From positions 434,001-498,000 of the forward strand of contig NZ_AGIK01000001.1 of assembly GCF_000230675.1 (NCBI RefSeq): DNA of 64,000 bases, in the 5' to 3' direction. Position numbers and translations under genes: made by a program. Under the pieces are notes generated by a model that ran no database searches, was not told where the DNA came from, and saw only the letters and a program-made list of their open reading frames with translations. This DNA comes from Synechococcus sp. WH 8016. Lineage in GTDB: Bacteria > Cyanobacteriota > Cyanobacteriia > PCC-6307 > Cyanobiaceae. This document shows positions 17,585 to 26,074 of this stretch, one piece after another (within the stretch, counting starts at the first letter, position 1; each line of letters opens with the position of its first letter).

Positions 17585-19516
17585 ATGAATCAACGCTGGC
17601 GTCAGATAGCCCTCTGGATTCTTCCCATAGGCGTCGCGTTGCTGCTTGTTTGGCAGCTGGTTGGCAGCGGAGCTCTGAATAACCTGCGCAGTAGCAGTCC
17701 CGCCACCAGCGAAGGCACCACTGTTGCTCCCCGAAATGCTGCTGTAGCTCGGATGAGTTACGGCCGTTTCTTGGATTACGTCGAAGCTGGTCGTGTCACG
17801 GCAGTTGATATCTATGACGGTGGCCGCAACGCGGTTGTGGAAGCGGTGGATCCCGATCTTGATAACCGGGTCCAAAGGCTCCGCGTTGACCTCCCTGGGC
17901 TGGCTCCCGAGCTGATTAACACCCTCAAGGAAGAAGGCATCAGCTTCGATATTCATCCACCGAAGACAGCTCCTCCTGCCCTTGGCATCCTCGGCAATCT
18001 TCTCTTCCCCCTGTTGCTGATCGGATCTTTGATCTTTTTGGCTCGCCGTGGCAACTCCATGCCTGGTGGTCCCGGACAAGCCATGCAGTTCGGCAAAACG
18101 AAAGCTCGTTTTGCCATGGAGGCCGATACAGGCGTCAAATTTGACGATGTGGCTGGTGTAAGCGAGGCCAAGCAAGACCTGCAAGAAGTGGTCACCTTCT
18201 TGAAACAGCCGGAGCGCTTCACTTCCGTTGGTGCTCAAATCCCTAAGGGTGTGTTGTTGGTAGGCCCTCCCGGCACAGGCAAAACCCTGCTTGCAAAGGC
18301 CATTGCTGGAGAGGCTGGAGTTCCTTTCTTCTCGCTTTCAGGTTCTGAATTCGTGGAGATGTTTGTAGGTGTTGGCGCAAGCCGTGTCCGCGATCTGTTC
18401 AAACGGGCGAAAGAGAACAGCCCATGTCTGATCTTTATTGATGAAATTGACGCGGTTGGTCGTCAGCGTGGTGCTGGAATTGGTGGTGGCAATGATGAGC
18501 GAGAGCAAACGCTGAATCAGTTGCTCACCGAGATGGATGGTTTTGAAGGAAATAGCGGAATCATCATTCTTGCGGCAACGAACAGGCCTGATGTTCTTGA
18601 CTCTGCGTTGATGCGTCCAGGTCGTTTCGATCGACAAGTCACTGTGGATGCTCCTGATATCAAAGGACGTCTTTCCATCCTTGAAGTTCATTCCAGAAAC
18701 AAAAAACTTGACGATCAGCTCACGCTCGACAGCATTGCCAGAAGAACTCCTGGATTTACAGGAGCAGACCTCGCCAACTTGTTAAATGAAGCGGCGATCC
18801 TGACAGCGAGACGTCGCAAAGACAGCATTGGAATTTCAGAAATTGATGATGCTGTTGATCGCATCATTGCTGGAATGGAAGGTCATCCCCTAACTGATGG
18901 CCGTAGCAAGCGCTTGATCGCTTATCACGAAGTTGGACATGCCTTGGTTGGCACCCTTGTGAAGGATCACGATCCTGTTCAGAAAGTCACCTTGATTCCA
19001 CGGGGACAGGCGCAAGGATTGACCTGGTTCTCACCCGATGAAGAGCAGATGCTCGTTTCGCGTGCCCAACTCAAAGCCCGCATCATGGGTGCGCTCGGCG
19101 GTCGCGCCGCGGAAGACGTGGTTTTTGGCCATTCCGAAGTCACCACCGGTGCTGGTGGCGATATCCAAATGGTGGCCTCGATGGCCCGTCAGATGGTGAC
19201 GCAATTTGGAATGAGCCAGTTGGGTCCAATGGCCCTTGAGGGTGGCAGTCAGGAAGTGTTCCTTGGCCGTGATCTGATGACGCGGAGCGATGTGTCTGAT
19301 GCCATTTCCAAGCAGATTGATGAGCAGGTGCGCTTGATCGTGATGAAGTGCTACGAAGAAACCGTTGCTCTGGTTGGTCAGCATCGGCAAGCCATGGACA
19401 AATTGGTTGAGCAATTGATCGAGCAGGAAACCATGGATGGTGATGAATTCCGAGTTGTTGTTGCCGAATTCGCCGAGATTCCTGAAAAGGAACGTTTCTC
19501 CCCCTTGCTTGCCTAA
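17585..19516 (+). CDS. ftsH: ATP-dependent zinc metalloprotease FtsH
   Basis: A 643-residue membrane-anchored AAA+ protease. Two transmembrane segments (about residues 8-27 and 134-154) flank a lumenal/periplasmic domain. Walker A GPPGTGKT is at 227-234, Walker B FIDEID at 284-289, the SRH region at [19 protein letters not shown], and the zinc site HEVGH at 448-452. In cyanobacteria FtsH hetero-oligomers degrade damaged photosystem proteins such as D1. Which paralogue this is cannot be fixed without alignment. It lies near clpP and psb29; Psb29/Thf1 is known to associate with FtsH complexes. A plus-strand terminator follows. Confidence 0.97.
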   Translation: MNQRWRQIALWILPIGVALLLVWQLVGSGALNNLRSSSPATSEGTTVAPRNAAVARMSYGRFLDYVEAGRVTAVDIYDGGRNAVVEAVDPDLDNRVQRLRVDLPGLAPELINTLKEEGISFDIHPPKTAPPALGILGNLLFPLLLIGSLIFLARRGNSMPGGPGQAMQFGKTKARFAMEADTGVKFDDVAGVSEAKQDLQEVVTFLKQPERFTSVGAQIPKGVLLVGPPGTGKTLLAKAIAGEAGVPFFSLSGSEFVEMFVGVGASRVRDLFKRAKENSPCLIFIDEIDAVGRQRGAGIGGGNDEREQTLNQLLTEMDGFEGNSGIIILAATNRPDVLDSALMRPGRFDRQVTVDAPDIKGRLSILEVHSRNKKLDDQLTLDSIARRTPGFTGADLANLLNEAAILTARRRKDSIGISEIDDAVDRIIAGMEGHPLTDGRSKRLIAYHEVGHALVGTLVKDHDPVQKVTLIPRGQAQGLTWFSPDEEQMLVSRAQLKARIMGALGGRAAEDVVFGHSEVTTGAGGDIQMVASMARQMVTQFGMSQLGPMALEGGSQEVFLGRDLMTRSDVSDAISKQIDEQVRLIVMKCYEETVALVGQHRQAMDKLVEQLIEQETMDGDEFRVVVAEFAEIPEKERFSPLLA

Positions 19517-19521
19517 ATAAA

Positions 19522-19549
19522 AAGACCAGGCTTTAAAAAGCCTGGTCTT
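19522..19549 (-). terminator. Terminator-like hairpin, minus strand, for clpP
   Basis: Arms AAGACCAGGCTT (19522-19533) and AAGCCTGGTCTT (19538-19549) enclose a 4-base loop. On the minus strand the hairpin is followed by a T-rich stretch, which fits an intrinsic terminator for clpP about 50 bases after its stop. It lies just after the ftsH stop. Confidence 0.65.
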
Positions 19550-19572
19550 AAAACAATGGATTAAAACGTTTC

Positions 19573-19601
19573 AAGACCCTCATTCATGAGGGTCTTTTTT
19601 T
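19573..19601 (+). terminator. Rho-independent terminator after ftsH
   Basis: Arms AAGACCCTCAT (19573-19583) and ATGAGGGTCTT (19586-19596) form an almost loop-less palindromic hairpin (probably opened at its tip to ATTCAT), followed by a run of seven Ts. This is a classical plus-strand intrinsic terminator for ftsH. Its end touches the clpP stop codon. Confidence 0.85.
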
Positions 19602-20190
19602 ATACGGAGCGGACAGGGCTCTTATCAATCACGTTATCAATCAAGCCATATTCCATCGCCTGTTGTGGAGACATAAAGAAATCACGGTCCGTATCGGCTT
19701 GGATTTTGTCTAGGGGTTGACCAGTGCGGTCCGAGAGTTCGTGATTCAGGCGATCTTTCAGAAACAAAATCTCATCGGCTTGGATTCGAATATCACTGGC
19801 CTGACCACTTGCACCACCTAAGGGCTGGTGAATCATGATCCGTGAGTGCTGCAAGCTGCTGCGCTTTCCTTTGGCACCGGCGCAAAGCAGGAAGGCCCCC
19901 ATGCTTGCAGCAAGGCCAACACAGACGGTGTGCACATCTGGTTTGATGTGCTGCATCGTGTCAAAAATCCCCAGGCCGTCGTAAACCGAGCCACCTGGAG
20001 AATTGACATATAGGAAGATTTCTTTTTCCGGGTCTTCCGCTTCAAGAAATAGCAGCTGTGCAACGATTCGATTGGCGGAATCACTGGTGACAGGCTCACC
20101 CAAGAAAATGATTCTCTCTCTTAAGAGACGAGAATAAATATCAAAAGCTCTTTCTCCTCGTCCAGACTCCTCGATCACGATCGGGATCAT
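19600..20190 (-). CDS. clpP: ATP-dependent Clp protease proteolytic subunit
   Basis: A 196-residue serine peptidase of the Clp complex. The catalytic triad is visible: Ser96 (GLAASMGAF), His121 ([10 protein letters not shown]) and Asp170 ([12 protein letters not shown]). It is therefore an active ClpP rather than the inactive ClpR. The start [23 protein letters not shown] is the usual cyanobacterial N-terminus; an upstream frame to 20229 would add 13 unconserved residues. It is convergent with ftsH and divergent from psb29, with 81 bases between starts. Confidence 0.95.
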   Translation of the reverse strand: MIPIVIEESGRGERAFDIYSRLLRERIIFLGEPVTSDSANRIVAQLLFLEAEDPEKEIFLYVNSPGGSVYDGLGIFDTMQHIKPDVHTVCVGLAASMGAFLLCAGAKGKRSSLQHSRIMIHQPLGGASGQASDIRIQADEILFLKDRLNHELSDRTGQPLDKIQADTDRDFFMSPQQAMEYGLIDNVIDKSPVRSV

Positions 20191-20271
20191 GTTGCATAGC
20201 ACCAGTTGGAACAATCCTAACGGCGGCATCAGCGGCGCTATGGTCTTAATTCAAAGTGGGGTGGAAGGACC

Positions 20272-21015
20272 TTGACGGATCAACGGACGATCGCTGACAG
20301 CAAGCGTGCCTTTCACACAGCCTTTCCTTACGTGATTCCGTCCCTGTACAGGAGAACGGCTGATGAGCTCCTGGTTGAGCTGCATCTTCTTAGTCACCAG
20401 CAGCATTTCAAGAGCGATGCCCTGTTTGCTGTTGGCTTGCGTCAGGTGTTCCAGGCGTTCACACAGGGCTACAAACCGGAAGCACACCTCGATGAGCTGT
20501 ATGCGGCCATTTGCTCCAGCAATGGTTTTGATCCGGAGGCTTTGAAACAGCTGGCAGAGGGTTCAACCTCGGCTGTTTCTGGTCACACCATCAGCGAAGT
20601 GCGTGAATGGCTCTCCAATCGCGGAGCTGGGGCTCCAGAGCCCTTAGCGTCCGGTATCTCGAGTGTGGGCGGTGATTCATTTCACTACTCGCGTTTGATG
20701 GCTGTGGGCTTGTTGAGTTTGCTCTCATCCGCTCAAGGTGGTGAGCCCTCAAATCCCGACGAACTCAAAACCCTTGCCCATGAAATTGGTGAGCAACTAG
20801 GTCTGTCCAAGCCACGCTTGGACAAGGACCTCACCTTATACACGTCCAATCTTGAAAAGATGGCTCAAGCGGTGGAACTCATTGAAGAAACCTTGGCCGC
20901 AGAACGTCGCAAACGGGACCGTCAGGCGGCTGATTCTCAAGCGATTGACTCAAAGGCAGAGGAGTCTCAATCTGAGTCCTCTGATGGGTCAGCTGCGGAC
21001 GAGAGCACTAACTGA
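20272..21015 (+). CDS. psb29: Photosystem II biogenesis protein Psb29 / Thf1
   Basis: A 247-residue protein matching Psb29 (Thylakoid formation 1). The N-terminal signature TIADSKRAFHTAFPYVIPSLYRRTADELLVELHLL is intact. The C-terminus has a helical segment followed by a charged, low-complexity tail rich in Ser, Glu and Asp. It appears to start with TTG, preceded by GGAAGGA, and there is no in-frame ATG before the conserved region. Psb29 takes part in PSII repair and stabilises FtsH complexes; ftsH lies 0.75 kb away beyond clpP. Its last 49 bases overlap the convergent 493-residue gene. Confidence 0.93.
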   Translation: MTDQRTIADSKRAFHTAFPYVIPSLYRRTADELLVELHLLSHQQHFKSDALFAVGLRQVFQAFTQGYKPEAHLDELYAAICSSNGFDPEALKQLAEGSTSAVSGHTISEVREWLSNRGAGAPEPLASGISSVGGDSFHYSRLMAVGLLSLLSSAQGGEPSNPDELKTLAHEIGEQLGLSKPRLDKDLTLYTSNLEKMAQAVELIEETLAAERRKRDRQAADSQAIDSKAEESQSESSDGSAADESTN

Positions 21016-22448
21016 CCACGGATCTCCCACCATGCTTGCTGGCCTGATGTTTTCAGGTTGGCTGAGACAATCGCCGGTTTGATTTGAAGGTGGAGTGTAT
21101 CGGCCTGCTTCAGAAGCGCAGGCCACGCTCCATTCATCAGTCCTAATGCCACGAGATTGCGTGGTCGGGCATGGAGCTTCAGGGCTGAATCCGAGGCAGC
21201 AGGAAGTGTTTGATAGAACGGTTTTGTGTCTGGAAGACTTGCGAGTCCGGCACTCAAAAGGGGCAGCGTGCCGGGCTTTTGCAACCAACGCCAACCCCCC
21301 ACGATTTTGTTTTGTCCTCCGCGCTGATCTTTCCAAATCACAGCATCCGTTTTTTTGTCTTTGTCTTGCTTTGAGGTTGGCGTTTGCGATGGCGTTGGAG
21401 ATGGCTTTGGCGTGGAGCGTTGAAAGCCGCGTTCCTCTAAACGGGTACTCACGCGATCAAAGACTGTTGTCCAGGCGGCAGCACCTCCAGGCAAGGGTGC
21501 CTGAAATTGCAGTCCCGCTCGATAGGCCCCTTTTGTTTGCTGCTGTAATCGCAGTGAAAACGGCGAAAGCGCAAGTCTCGATCGGATTGCTTGATTCACT
21601 CCGTACTGAGATTCCAAGGGCTCTTGGATGATTTGGCGACTCAACAGTGTGCCCAGGATCAAATCAACACGGGCTCCATGCACTTCAAGAAGGCTGGCTT
21701 TATCAAAGTCAGGTGGCTTTTGACGATCAGACACTGAAAAATTCCAACCCTGTTTGGGTTGGGTTGCTGCAAGTGCGATCGAGCGATCGCCAACGACGCC
21801 ACCCCAATGCAGTGTGTTGCCATGAAGGCGAAGGGCAAGGCAGCCGTGACTTCCTTGCTGAAGCAAGGGAGCTGTTGTTCCGCTGATCGCAGCTAGAGCA
21901 TCACTGGTCCAAAACACGGCTGGAGCCTGTGCAAGCTGCTGCATACAGCGTTTTTGGAGCGATTTCGGTTGAGCAGGCAGCTCGGATTGGCGTTCAAGTC
22001 GTTGGATGAGTTGTTGACGATGCAGCTCATCGGAGCCAAGCAACGTCAGTCCCGACACTTGGTGTTTGCGTAGATTTTTCGTATCAGTGCCGAGCAGTTG
22101 ATCCGGAAGAATCAAATAGGCATCGCCGTCTTCTGACCAACCCTGCCACCAGATCGACCGCCCTTGCCGCTTCCATAAGTTGCCAGCACGGAGGAGACCC
22201 AGTCTTTGGTTCCAAAGCTTGGGGACGGGTCGTTTTGAATCCCCATGAAACGACTGCATCAAACTGAACGCCCCTGAGATGCGGCCCAGTGATGCAGGGG
22301 GTCCATCGTCTTGACGTGATGGCTGATTCAGAATCACGCCCATCAAACCTGCCAATAAAACAGTCCCTAAACCCGATGCAGTGACGGGTAGGGACTGAAC
22401 GATGGATCGGTATGTGGAGATTTTCAGGAGTGCGTCAGTTGCGGTCAC
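20967..22448 (-). CDS. Hypothetical protein, N-terminally membrane anchored, petN-linked
   Basis: A 493-residue protein I do not recognise. It has one N-terminal hydrophobic segment (about residues 18-41, LPVTASGLGTVLLAGLMGVIL), then a long soluble region with no cysteine-rich, nucleotide-binding or protease motif that I can see. A Pro/Thr/Ser/Lys-rich linker occurs around residue 340. It may be exposed to the lumen or periplasm. It probably starts with GTG at 22448, 14 bases before the end of the 49-residue gene upstream, suggesting translational coupling in a petN-led group. Its 3' end overlaps psb29 by 49 bases. The length and uninterrupted frame support a real gene. Confidence 0.75.
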   Translation of the reverse strand: MTATDALLKISTYRSIVQSLPVTASGLGTVLLAGLMGVILNQPSRQDDGPPASLGRISGAFSLMQSFHGDSKRPVPKLWNQRLGLLRAGNLWKRQGRSIWWQGWSEDGDAYLILPDQLLGTDTKNLRKHQVSGLTLLGSDELHRQQLIQRLERQSELPAQPKSLQKRCMQQLAQAPAVFWTSDALAAISGTTAPLLQQGSHGCLALRLHGNTLHWGGVVGDRSIALAATQPKQGWNFSVSDRQKPPDFDKASLLEVHGARVDLILGTLLSRQIIQEPLESQYGVNQAIRSRLALSPFSLRLQQQTKGAYRAGLQFQAPLPGGAAAWTTVFDRVSTRLEERGFQRSTPKPSPTPSQTPTSKQDKDKKTDAVIWKDQRGGQNKIVGGWRWLQKPGTLPLLSAGLASLPDTKPFYQTLPAASDSALKLHARPRNLVALGLMNGAWPALLKQADTLHLQIKPAIVSANLKTSGQQAWWEIRGQLVLSSAADPSEDSD

Positions 22449-22584
22449 GAGAACGCCTGCGACGACGATCTTTCCACTCGATGGTGGAAAGGTAAGCGAC
22501 TATCACGCTGACAAAGACCAACAGAACCGCAGCGGTCATCGCCAATCCCTGACTGACGATGGGAGCTTGCAGTGCTTCGTTCAC
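22435..22584 (-). CDS. Small single-helix membrane protein between petN and a 493-aa gene
   Basis: A 49-residue frame read directly from the sequence, GTG start one base after the petN stop. It encodes a short amphipathic beginning (VNEALQAPIVSQGLAM), one clear transmembrane helix (about residues 12-33) and a strongly basic tail (KDRRRRRSRDRN). It overlaps the next gene by 14 bases in another frame. The architecture (single helix, positive cytoplasmic tail) and its tight coupling to petN suggest a thylakoid small protein. I cannot match it to a named cytochrome b6f or photosystem subunit. Confidence 0.6.
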   Translation of the reverse strand: MNEALQAPIVSQGLAMTAAVLLVFVSVIVAYLSTIEWKDRRRRRSRDRN

Positions 22585-22585
22585 T

Positions 22586-22687
22586 TCAGAAATTCAGGGT
22601 GCCATCACCGTTGCGGCCCCAGACCACCATCGCGATCGAGAAACTGAAGACAGCAGCCAGTGATGCCCAGGCAATCGTGAACAGCAT
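22586..22687 (-). CDS. petN: Cytochrome b6-f complex subunit 8 (PetN)
   Basis: A 33-residue protein found by direct translation. It reads [19 protein letters not shown] followed by [14 protein letters not shown], which is the almost invariant PetN sequence: one transmembrane helix with the WGRNG end. PetN is a small subunit at the edge of the cytochrome b6f complex that links the two photosystems. A 49-residue unknown gene starts one base after its stop. It is divergent from clpS with 73 bases between the starts. Confidence 0.95.
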   Translation of the reverse strand: MLFTIAWASLAAVFSFSIAMVVWGRNGDGTLNF

Positions 22688-22760
22688 TGAAATAACGCTT
22701 GAATGCCATGAGTTTACCTAGGTTCCCCCTCGGAACTGACTGGTTGATTCATTACTTCTT

Positions 22761-23057
22761 ATGACTATGGCAACCCCTGGAACGGCAAGCGTCCTTCAAC
22801 CGGAACGCACAACCCTGCGCTACCCCAATGCCAGAGTCATCGTTCTCAACGATGACGTCAATACGTTTGAACACGTGGTTGAGTGTTTATGCAAAATCAT
22901 CCCTGGGATGAATAGCGATAAGGCTTGGACACTTGCCCATCAAATCGATGGTGAAGGGTCTGCTGAAGTGTGGGCAGGCCCCCTTGAACCCGCAGAGCTT
23001 TACCACCAACAACTCAGCAGCGAGGGTCTCACGATGGCTCCGTTGGAACGCAATTAG
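22761..23057 (+). CDS. clpS: ATP-dependent Clp protease adaptor ClpS
   Basis: A 98-residue N-end-rule adaptor that delivers substrates to ClpAP/ClpCP. The conserved core VIVLNDDVNTFEHVVECLCKIIPGM and the helix AWTLAHQIDGEGSAEVWAGPLEPAELYHQQL are typical. The N-terminal extension of about 25 residues is usual for cyanobacterial ClpS. An ATG two codons in (22767) is also possible. The stop is followed after 5 bases by the PucC-like gene. Confidence 0.93.
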   Translation: MTMATPGTASVLQPERTTLRYPNARVIVLNDDVNTFEHVVECLCKIIPGMNSDKAWTLAHQIDGEGSAEVWAGPLEPAELYHQQLSSEGLTMAPLERN

Positions 23058-23062
23058 TGCCC

Positions 23063-24463
23063 ATGGCCGCTTCCATTGAATTCAACGACTTTCAAGGTCT
23101 CCGTTGGCCAACCCTGTTGCGATTAAGTCTCTTTCAGGCTTGTCTTGGAACCCTTGCGGTGTTGTTCACTGGGACCTTCAATCGGATTCTGATCACAGAG
23201 TTGGCTTTTCCTGCCTTGCTGGCGGGTGGAGGGTTGGGATTTGAGCAACTGGTGTCTCCAGCACGGGTGCTGTTCGGACATCTCAGTGATTCCCATCCCT
23301 TAATGGGAAAACATCGGACGCCCTATGTCTTGCTTGGAACCATTGCCATCTGTCTGTTGGCGATTCTGAGTGTTCCCGTCAGTTTCATGGTGAGGGAAGC
23401 CCTCGATAGTGGATCCCCGTTGGTGGCCGCTGCAGGAATTGCAGCATTTTGTGGCTTATTTGCTCTCTACGGATTAGGGACGTCTATGGCAAGTACTTCC
23501 TATTTAGCCCTTGTGATTGACCGCACAACGGAAGAACAAAGGCCTCGCTGCATCGGTGTGATTTGGGCGATGCTCACGGTTGGAATCATCGTTGGAGCGA
23601 TTGCTATCAGTCTTGCTGTCCGCTCGATCGACGGCATTTCAGATCCCGTGATTCTTCAGAGCTGGCTGCAGAAGTTCATGATTGCGATTACGTCGATCGT
23701 GATGCTGCTGGCCATTGTTTCGACCTGGGAAGTGGAGAAACCAATAACATCTGGCACTGTTCGTCCAGTTCAGGATTTGATCACACTTCAGGATGCCTGG
23801 AAGGTGGTGACTTCAAGTCGACAAATCGTGATCTTTTTTGGATTCTTAGTTTTATTCACGATGGGACTCTTTCTTCAGGATCCAATTCTGGAAAGTTTTG
23901 GTGCTGAAGTGTTTGGGATGCCTGTGTCCAAGACCACCTTGCTGAATGCTTGGTGGGGATCAGGAACCCTTGTTGGTTTACTGGTTGCTGGCTGGTTTAT
24001 CACCCCAAAACTCGGAAAGTTGGCCACTGCCCGTTTGGGTTGCTGGATGGTGATGGGCTCCTTATTTCTGTTGTTAATCAGTGGCTGGCAGCAAGCATCC
24101 GGACTTCTTCCTGTGGTGATGGTGCTGTTTGGTTTAGCTGCAGGCGTTGGCACCAACAGTGCACTCACCTTGATGCTGGATCTCACCTTGCCCGCCATGG
24201 CAGGAACCTTCGTGGGCATTTGGGGTTTAGCGCAAGCCCTCTCTCGGGGCTTTGGCAAGGTTGTCGGCGGTGGGTTGCTCGATCTTGGTCGACAACTTCT
24301 TCCCAATGCTGGACCAATGGCTGGTTATGGCTTGGTGTTTTCGATTGAAATTCTGGTGATGGCGAGCGCTTTGATTGTGCTGAATCAGCTCAGTGTCGGT
24401 CAATTCAGAGAATCCACCACACAACGCCTCGACATGGTGTTGATGGCCGAAATCGATGGTTAA
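23063..24463 (+). CDS. PucC-like major facilitator (BCH/PucC family)
   Basis: A 466-residue protein with about twelve transmembrane helices. It shows the PucC/LhaA hallmarks FNRILITELAFPALLAGGGLGFEQLVSPARVLFGHLSDSHPLMGKHRTPYV and, near the end, AGTFVGIWGLAQALSRGFGKVVGGGLLDLGR. The family is linked to assembly of light-harvesting complexes or transport of (bacterio)chlorophyll-type pigments. A GTG overlapping the clpS stop could add two residues. It is probably co-transcribed with clpS and ends 1 base before a convergent small gene. Confidence 0.88.
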   Translation: MAASIEFNDFQGLRWPTLLRLSLFQACLGTLAVLFTGTFNRILITELAFPALLAGGGLGFEQLVSPARVLFGHLSDSHPLMGKHRTPYVLLGTIAICLLAILSVPVSFMVREALDSGSPLVAAAGIAAFCGLFALYGLGTSMASTSYLALVIDRTTEEQRPRCIGVIWAMLTVGIIVGAIAISLAVRSIDGISDPVILQSWLQKFMIAITSIVMLLAIVSTWEVEKPITSGTVRPVQDLITLQDAWKVVTSSRQIVIFFGFLVLFTMGLFLQDPILESFGAEVFGMPVSKTTLLNAWWGSGTLVGLLVAGWFITPKLGKLATARLGCWMVMGSLFLLLISGWQQASGLLPVVMVLFGLAAGVGTNSALTLMLDLTLPAMAGTFVGIWGLAQALSRGFGKVVGGGLLDLGRQLLPNAGPMAGYGLVFSIEILVMASALIVLNQLSVGQFRESTTQRLDMVLMAEIDG

Positions 24464-24464
24464 T

Positions 24465-24692
24465 TCAAGCGGCAGGTTTGCGAGTGGAGCGGGTTAGGGA
24501 TAACAGGGCTTTTGTGCGCAGACGTTGGGTTTGAGCGGCAAACACATACCGAATCACTTTTCCAGGGCAAAGAGCCAGGCCGCGCACTTCGTCTCCATGA
24601 ACCTCTGCTGTAAGGATCTTGGTTTTAGGGCCCATTCGAGATGTCAAAGGACCTGAGATCTCAGTTCTGAGGGAATCGACAGATCGGAGCAT
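24465..24692 (-). CDS. Small conserved-looking hypothetical protein
   Basis: A 75-residue basic protein (start MLRSVDSLRTEISG) without recognised domains. The middle part ILTAEVHGDEVRGLALCPGKVIRYVFAAQTQRLR looks like a small beta-rich fold, and the C-terminus is basic (SLTRSTRKPAA). A TTG three codons upstream is an alternative start. It is convergent with the PucC-like gene. No function is proposed; it is retained because the coding frame is clean and the space is otherwise empty. Confidence 0.55.
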   Translation of the reverse strand: MLRSVDSLRTEISGPLTSRMGPKTKILTAEVHGDEVRGLALCPGKVIRYVFAAQTQRLRTKALLSLTRSTRKPAA

Positions 24693-24765
24693 GGCTCGCA
24701 AGGAACGCTTACCTGATCTCTAGCCAGAGTGGCTAACTTAAACAAGCTTTACTTTTGAACCTGGA

Positions 24766-25050
24766 GTGGGCCGTCTTGTTGTCACCCATAGCACCTACGT
24801 GAAGGGTTTAATCCCTTGGCTCAAGGTGTTGGCGAATGACCCACAGATCCAGACCATTACCCCAGGCGTGATTGCAAGGGTGAAGGGGCGTTGCCAAGAC
24901 TTAACGCTGAGACCATCTGTTCCGATCCGAGGTGGTTTCAAGCTGATGGCACGCCGTGGCCGGACTGCTCAAGAGGTCTTTGTGATTACAAGCTTGGACA
25001 AATCAGACTTAATCGATCGATTGGCCAGTTCTAGGTCTTCGATTCTCTAA
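24766..25050 (+). CDS. DUF2103 family protein (putative metal-binding)
   Basis: A 94-residue protein starting with GTG (GRLVVTHSTYVKGLIPWLKVLA). The segments ITPGVIARVKGRC and LTLRPSVPIRGGFKLMARRGRTAQEVFVIT match my recollection of DUF2103, described as a predicted metal-binding family found in cyanobacteria. Only one cysteine is present, so metal binding is not evident from this sequence. It is monocistronic, with a small tandem repeat downstream. Confidence 0.7.
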   Translation: MGRLVVTHSTYVKGLIPWLKVLANDPQIQTITPGVIARVKGRCQDLTLRPSVPIRGGFKLMARRGRTAQEVFVITSLDKSDLIDRLASSRSSIL

Positions 25051-25100
25051 TCGAATGGGGCAGCGATGCCTTGCTTGTACCAGCTATCGAATTTGATCGG

Positions 25101-25139
25101 GGACTCTGATCGCGGACTCTGGTCGTGGTATCTGATCGT
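25101..25139. repeat. Three tandem 13-bp units
   Basis: Three imperfect 13-base copies follow one another: GGACTCTGATCGC (25101), GGACTCTGGTCGT (25114) and GGTATCTGATCGT (25127), with a related half copy just before. They lie between the DUF2103 gene and the 3' end of the lipoprotein gene. The unit is not a multiple of three codons in any retained gene. Function unknown. Confidence 0.7.
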
Positions 25140-25158
25140 GCTTAGCCAATTGGAAGCT

Positions 25159-25473
25159 TCAGGATTGAGCTAACGCAAAGGTTTTAACAACTTTCCATCT
25201 GGATCTGATCTCTCGATCCTCTTTGCTGTTTCCAGTTTCATAATCACCCTCGTACCCCAAAACCATTGTTTTAGCCTGATTCAGCTTGCATGCACGGTTA
25301 AACAGGGAGTAGTTCATTCCAAACCGTGTGGTTTCTTTTCTGGTTGCTTCTTGCCAGTTATTGCAACGCTCCTCTGCTTCAACACCTTCTGCCATGTTGT
25401 CAGGCGACATGAAGTCGTTGCACGCAACAAGGCCTAGGCTTAACGCCATAGAGACCAATGTAAGGACTTTCAT
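25159..25473 (-). CDS. Small putative lipoprotein, hypothetical
   Basis: A 104-residue protein with a clear lipoprotein signal: MKVLTLVSMALSLGLVAC, giving lipid attachment at Cys18. The mature part is polar, with two further cysteines (about residues 37 and 62) that could form a disulphide. No domain is recognised. It is likely anchored at the periplasmic face of a membrane. A 112-base gap separates it from the small membrane gene upstream on the same strand. Confidence 0.6.
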   Translation of the reverse strand: MKVLTLVSMALSLGLVACNDFMSPDNMAEGVEAEERCNNWQEATRKETTRFGMNYSLFNRACKLNQAKTMVLGYEGDYETGNSKEDREIRSRWKVVKTFALAQS

Positions 25474-25585
25474 CTATGAAGCTTCATTGCCACTATTTTA
25501 ACCTCTTGACTGTGGCAGTTTCAACGATTGCCACCGTTGCTCCTTTGTTCTAGAACCACGATTCGATCACCTCTAATCGAGGACT

Positions 25586-25759
25586 TTAAAGACTGCTCTT
25601 TGTAAGAGATGCTGAATGATATTGCAAGCGACTGGTTGGTAGTTGTTCTGTTTCCAGGCTCTCTAAAAGAATGGCCGTTCCAAGGATGACAAGGGCAGCT
25701 GGAAGAATGGTTGCCAGCTTGTTGACCTTAGATTTGCGCTTGAAGATGTATCGTGCCAT
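25586..25759 (-). CDS. Candidate small membrane protein (57 aa)
   Basis: A 57-residue ATG-started frame read directly from the sequence. It has a basic start (MARYIFKRKSKVNK), one hydrophobic segment (about residues 15-33, LATILPAALVILGTAILL) and a polar tail. The upstream AAAGAA could serve as a weak ribosome-binding site. Charge and hydrophobic pattern fit a single-pass membrane protein, but no homology is known to me, so it may be fortuitous. Confidence 0.4.
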   Translation of the reverse strand: MARYIFKRKSKVNKLATILPAALVILGTAILLESLETEQLPTSRLQYHSASLTKSSL

Positions 25760-26074
25760 CGTTCTTTTACGTATATTTTCGAATCTAGAGGGATGAATGC
25801 TTCGTGGTATGAGTTTTCGGTTGGCATTGTCTTAGAGAGGTCTGAGATCTAGGCAGAAGACCATTTCGAGTGCAATGTATGAGTGCAGAATGAATTCGCT
25901 GGTTGTTGATTCCTGAATTGAATACAATCCGCCTGTGAGCTTTTTGTTGATTGTGTTCAAGCTAAATAGAAAGACATTCAAGTGATGTGTAGGCGACTTT
26001 CATTGCTGATTTGATATCGCTTTCAACCAGTCAGATCACGACTCAAAGATCCTGATCGTGAGATGGGTCTAATT
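25760..26074. other. Non-coding stretch between small ORF and purK-linked element
   Basis: About 300 bases with no convincing gene. It contains scattered AT-rich stretches and, at 26036-26059, a hairpin-capable pair TCACGA/TCGTGA. This could end a minus-strand transcript coming from purK and the structured element. No T-rich tract follows. Confidence 0.5.
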
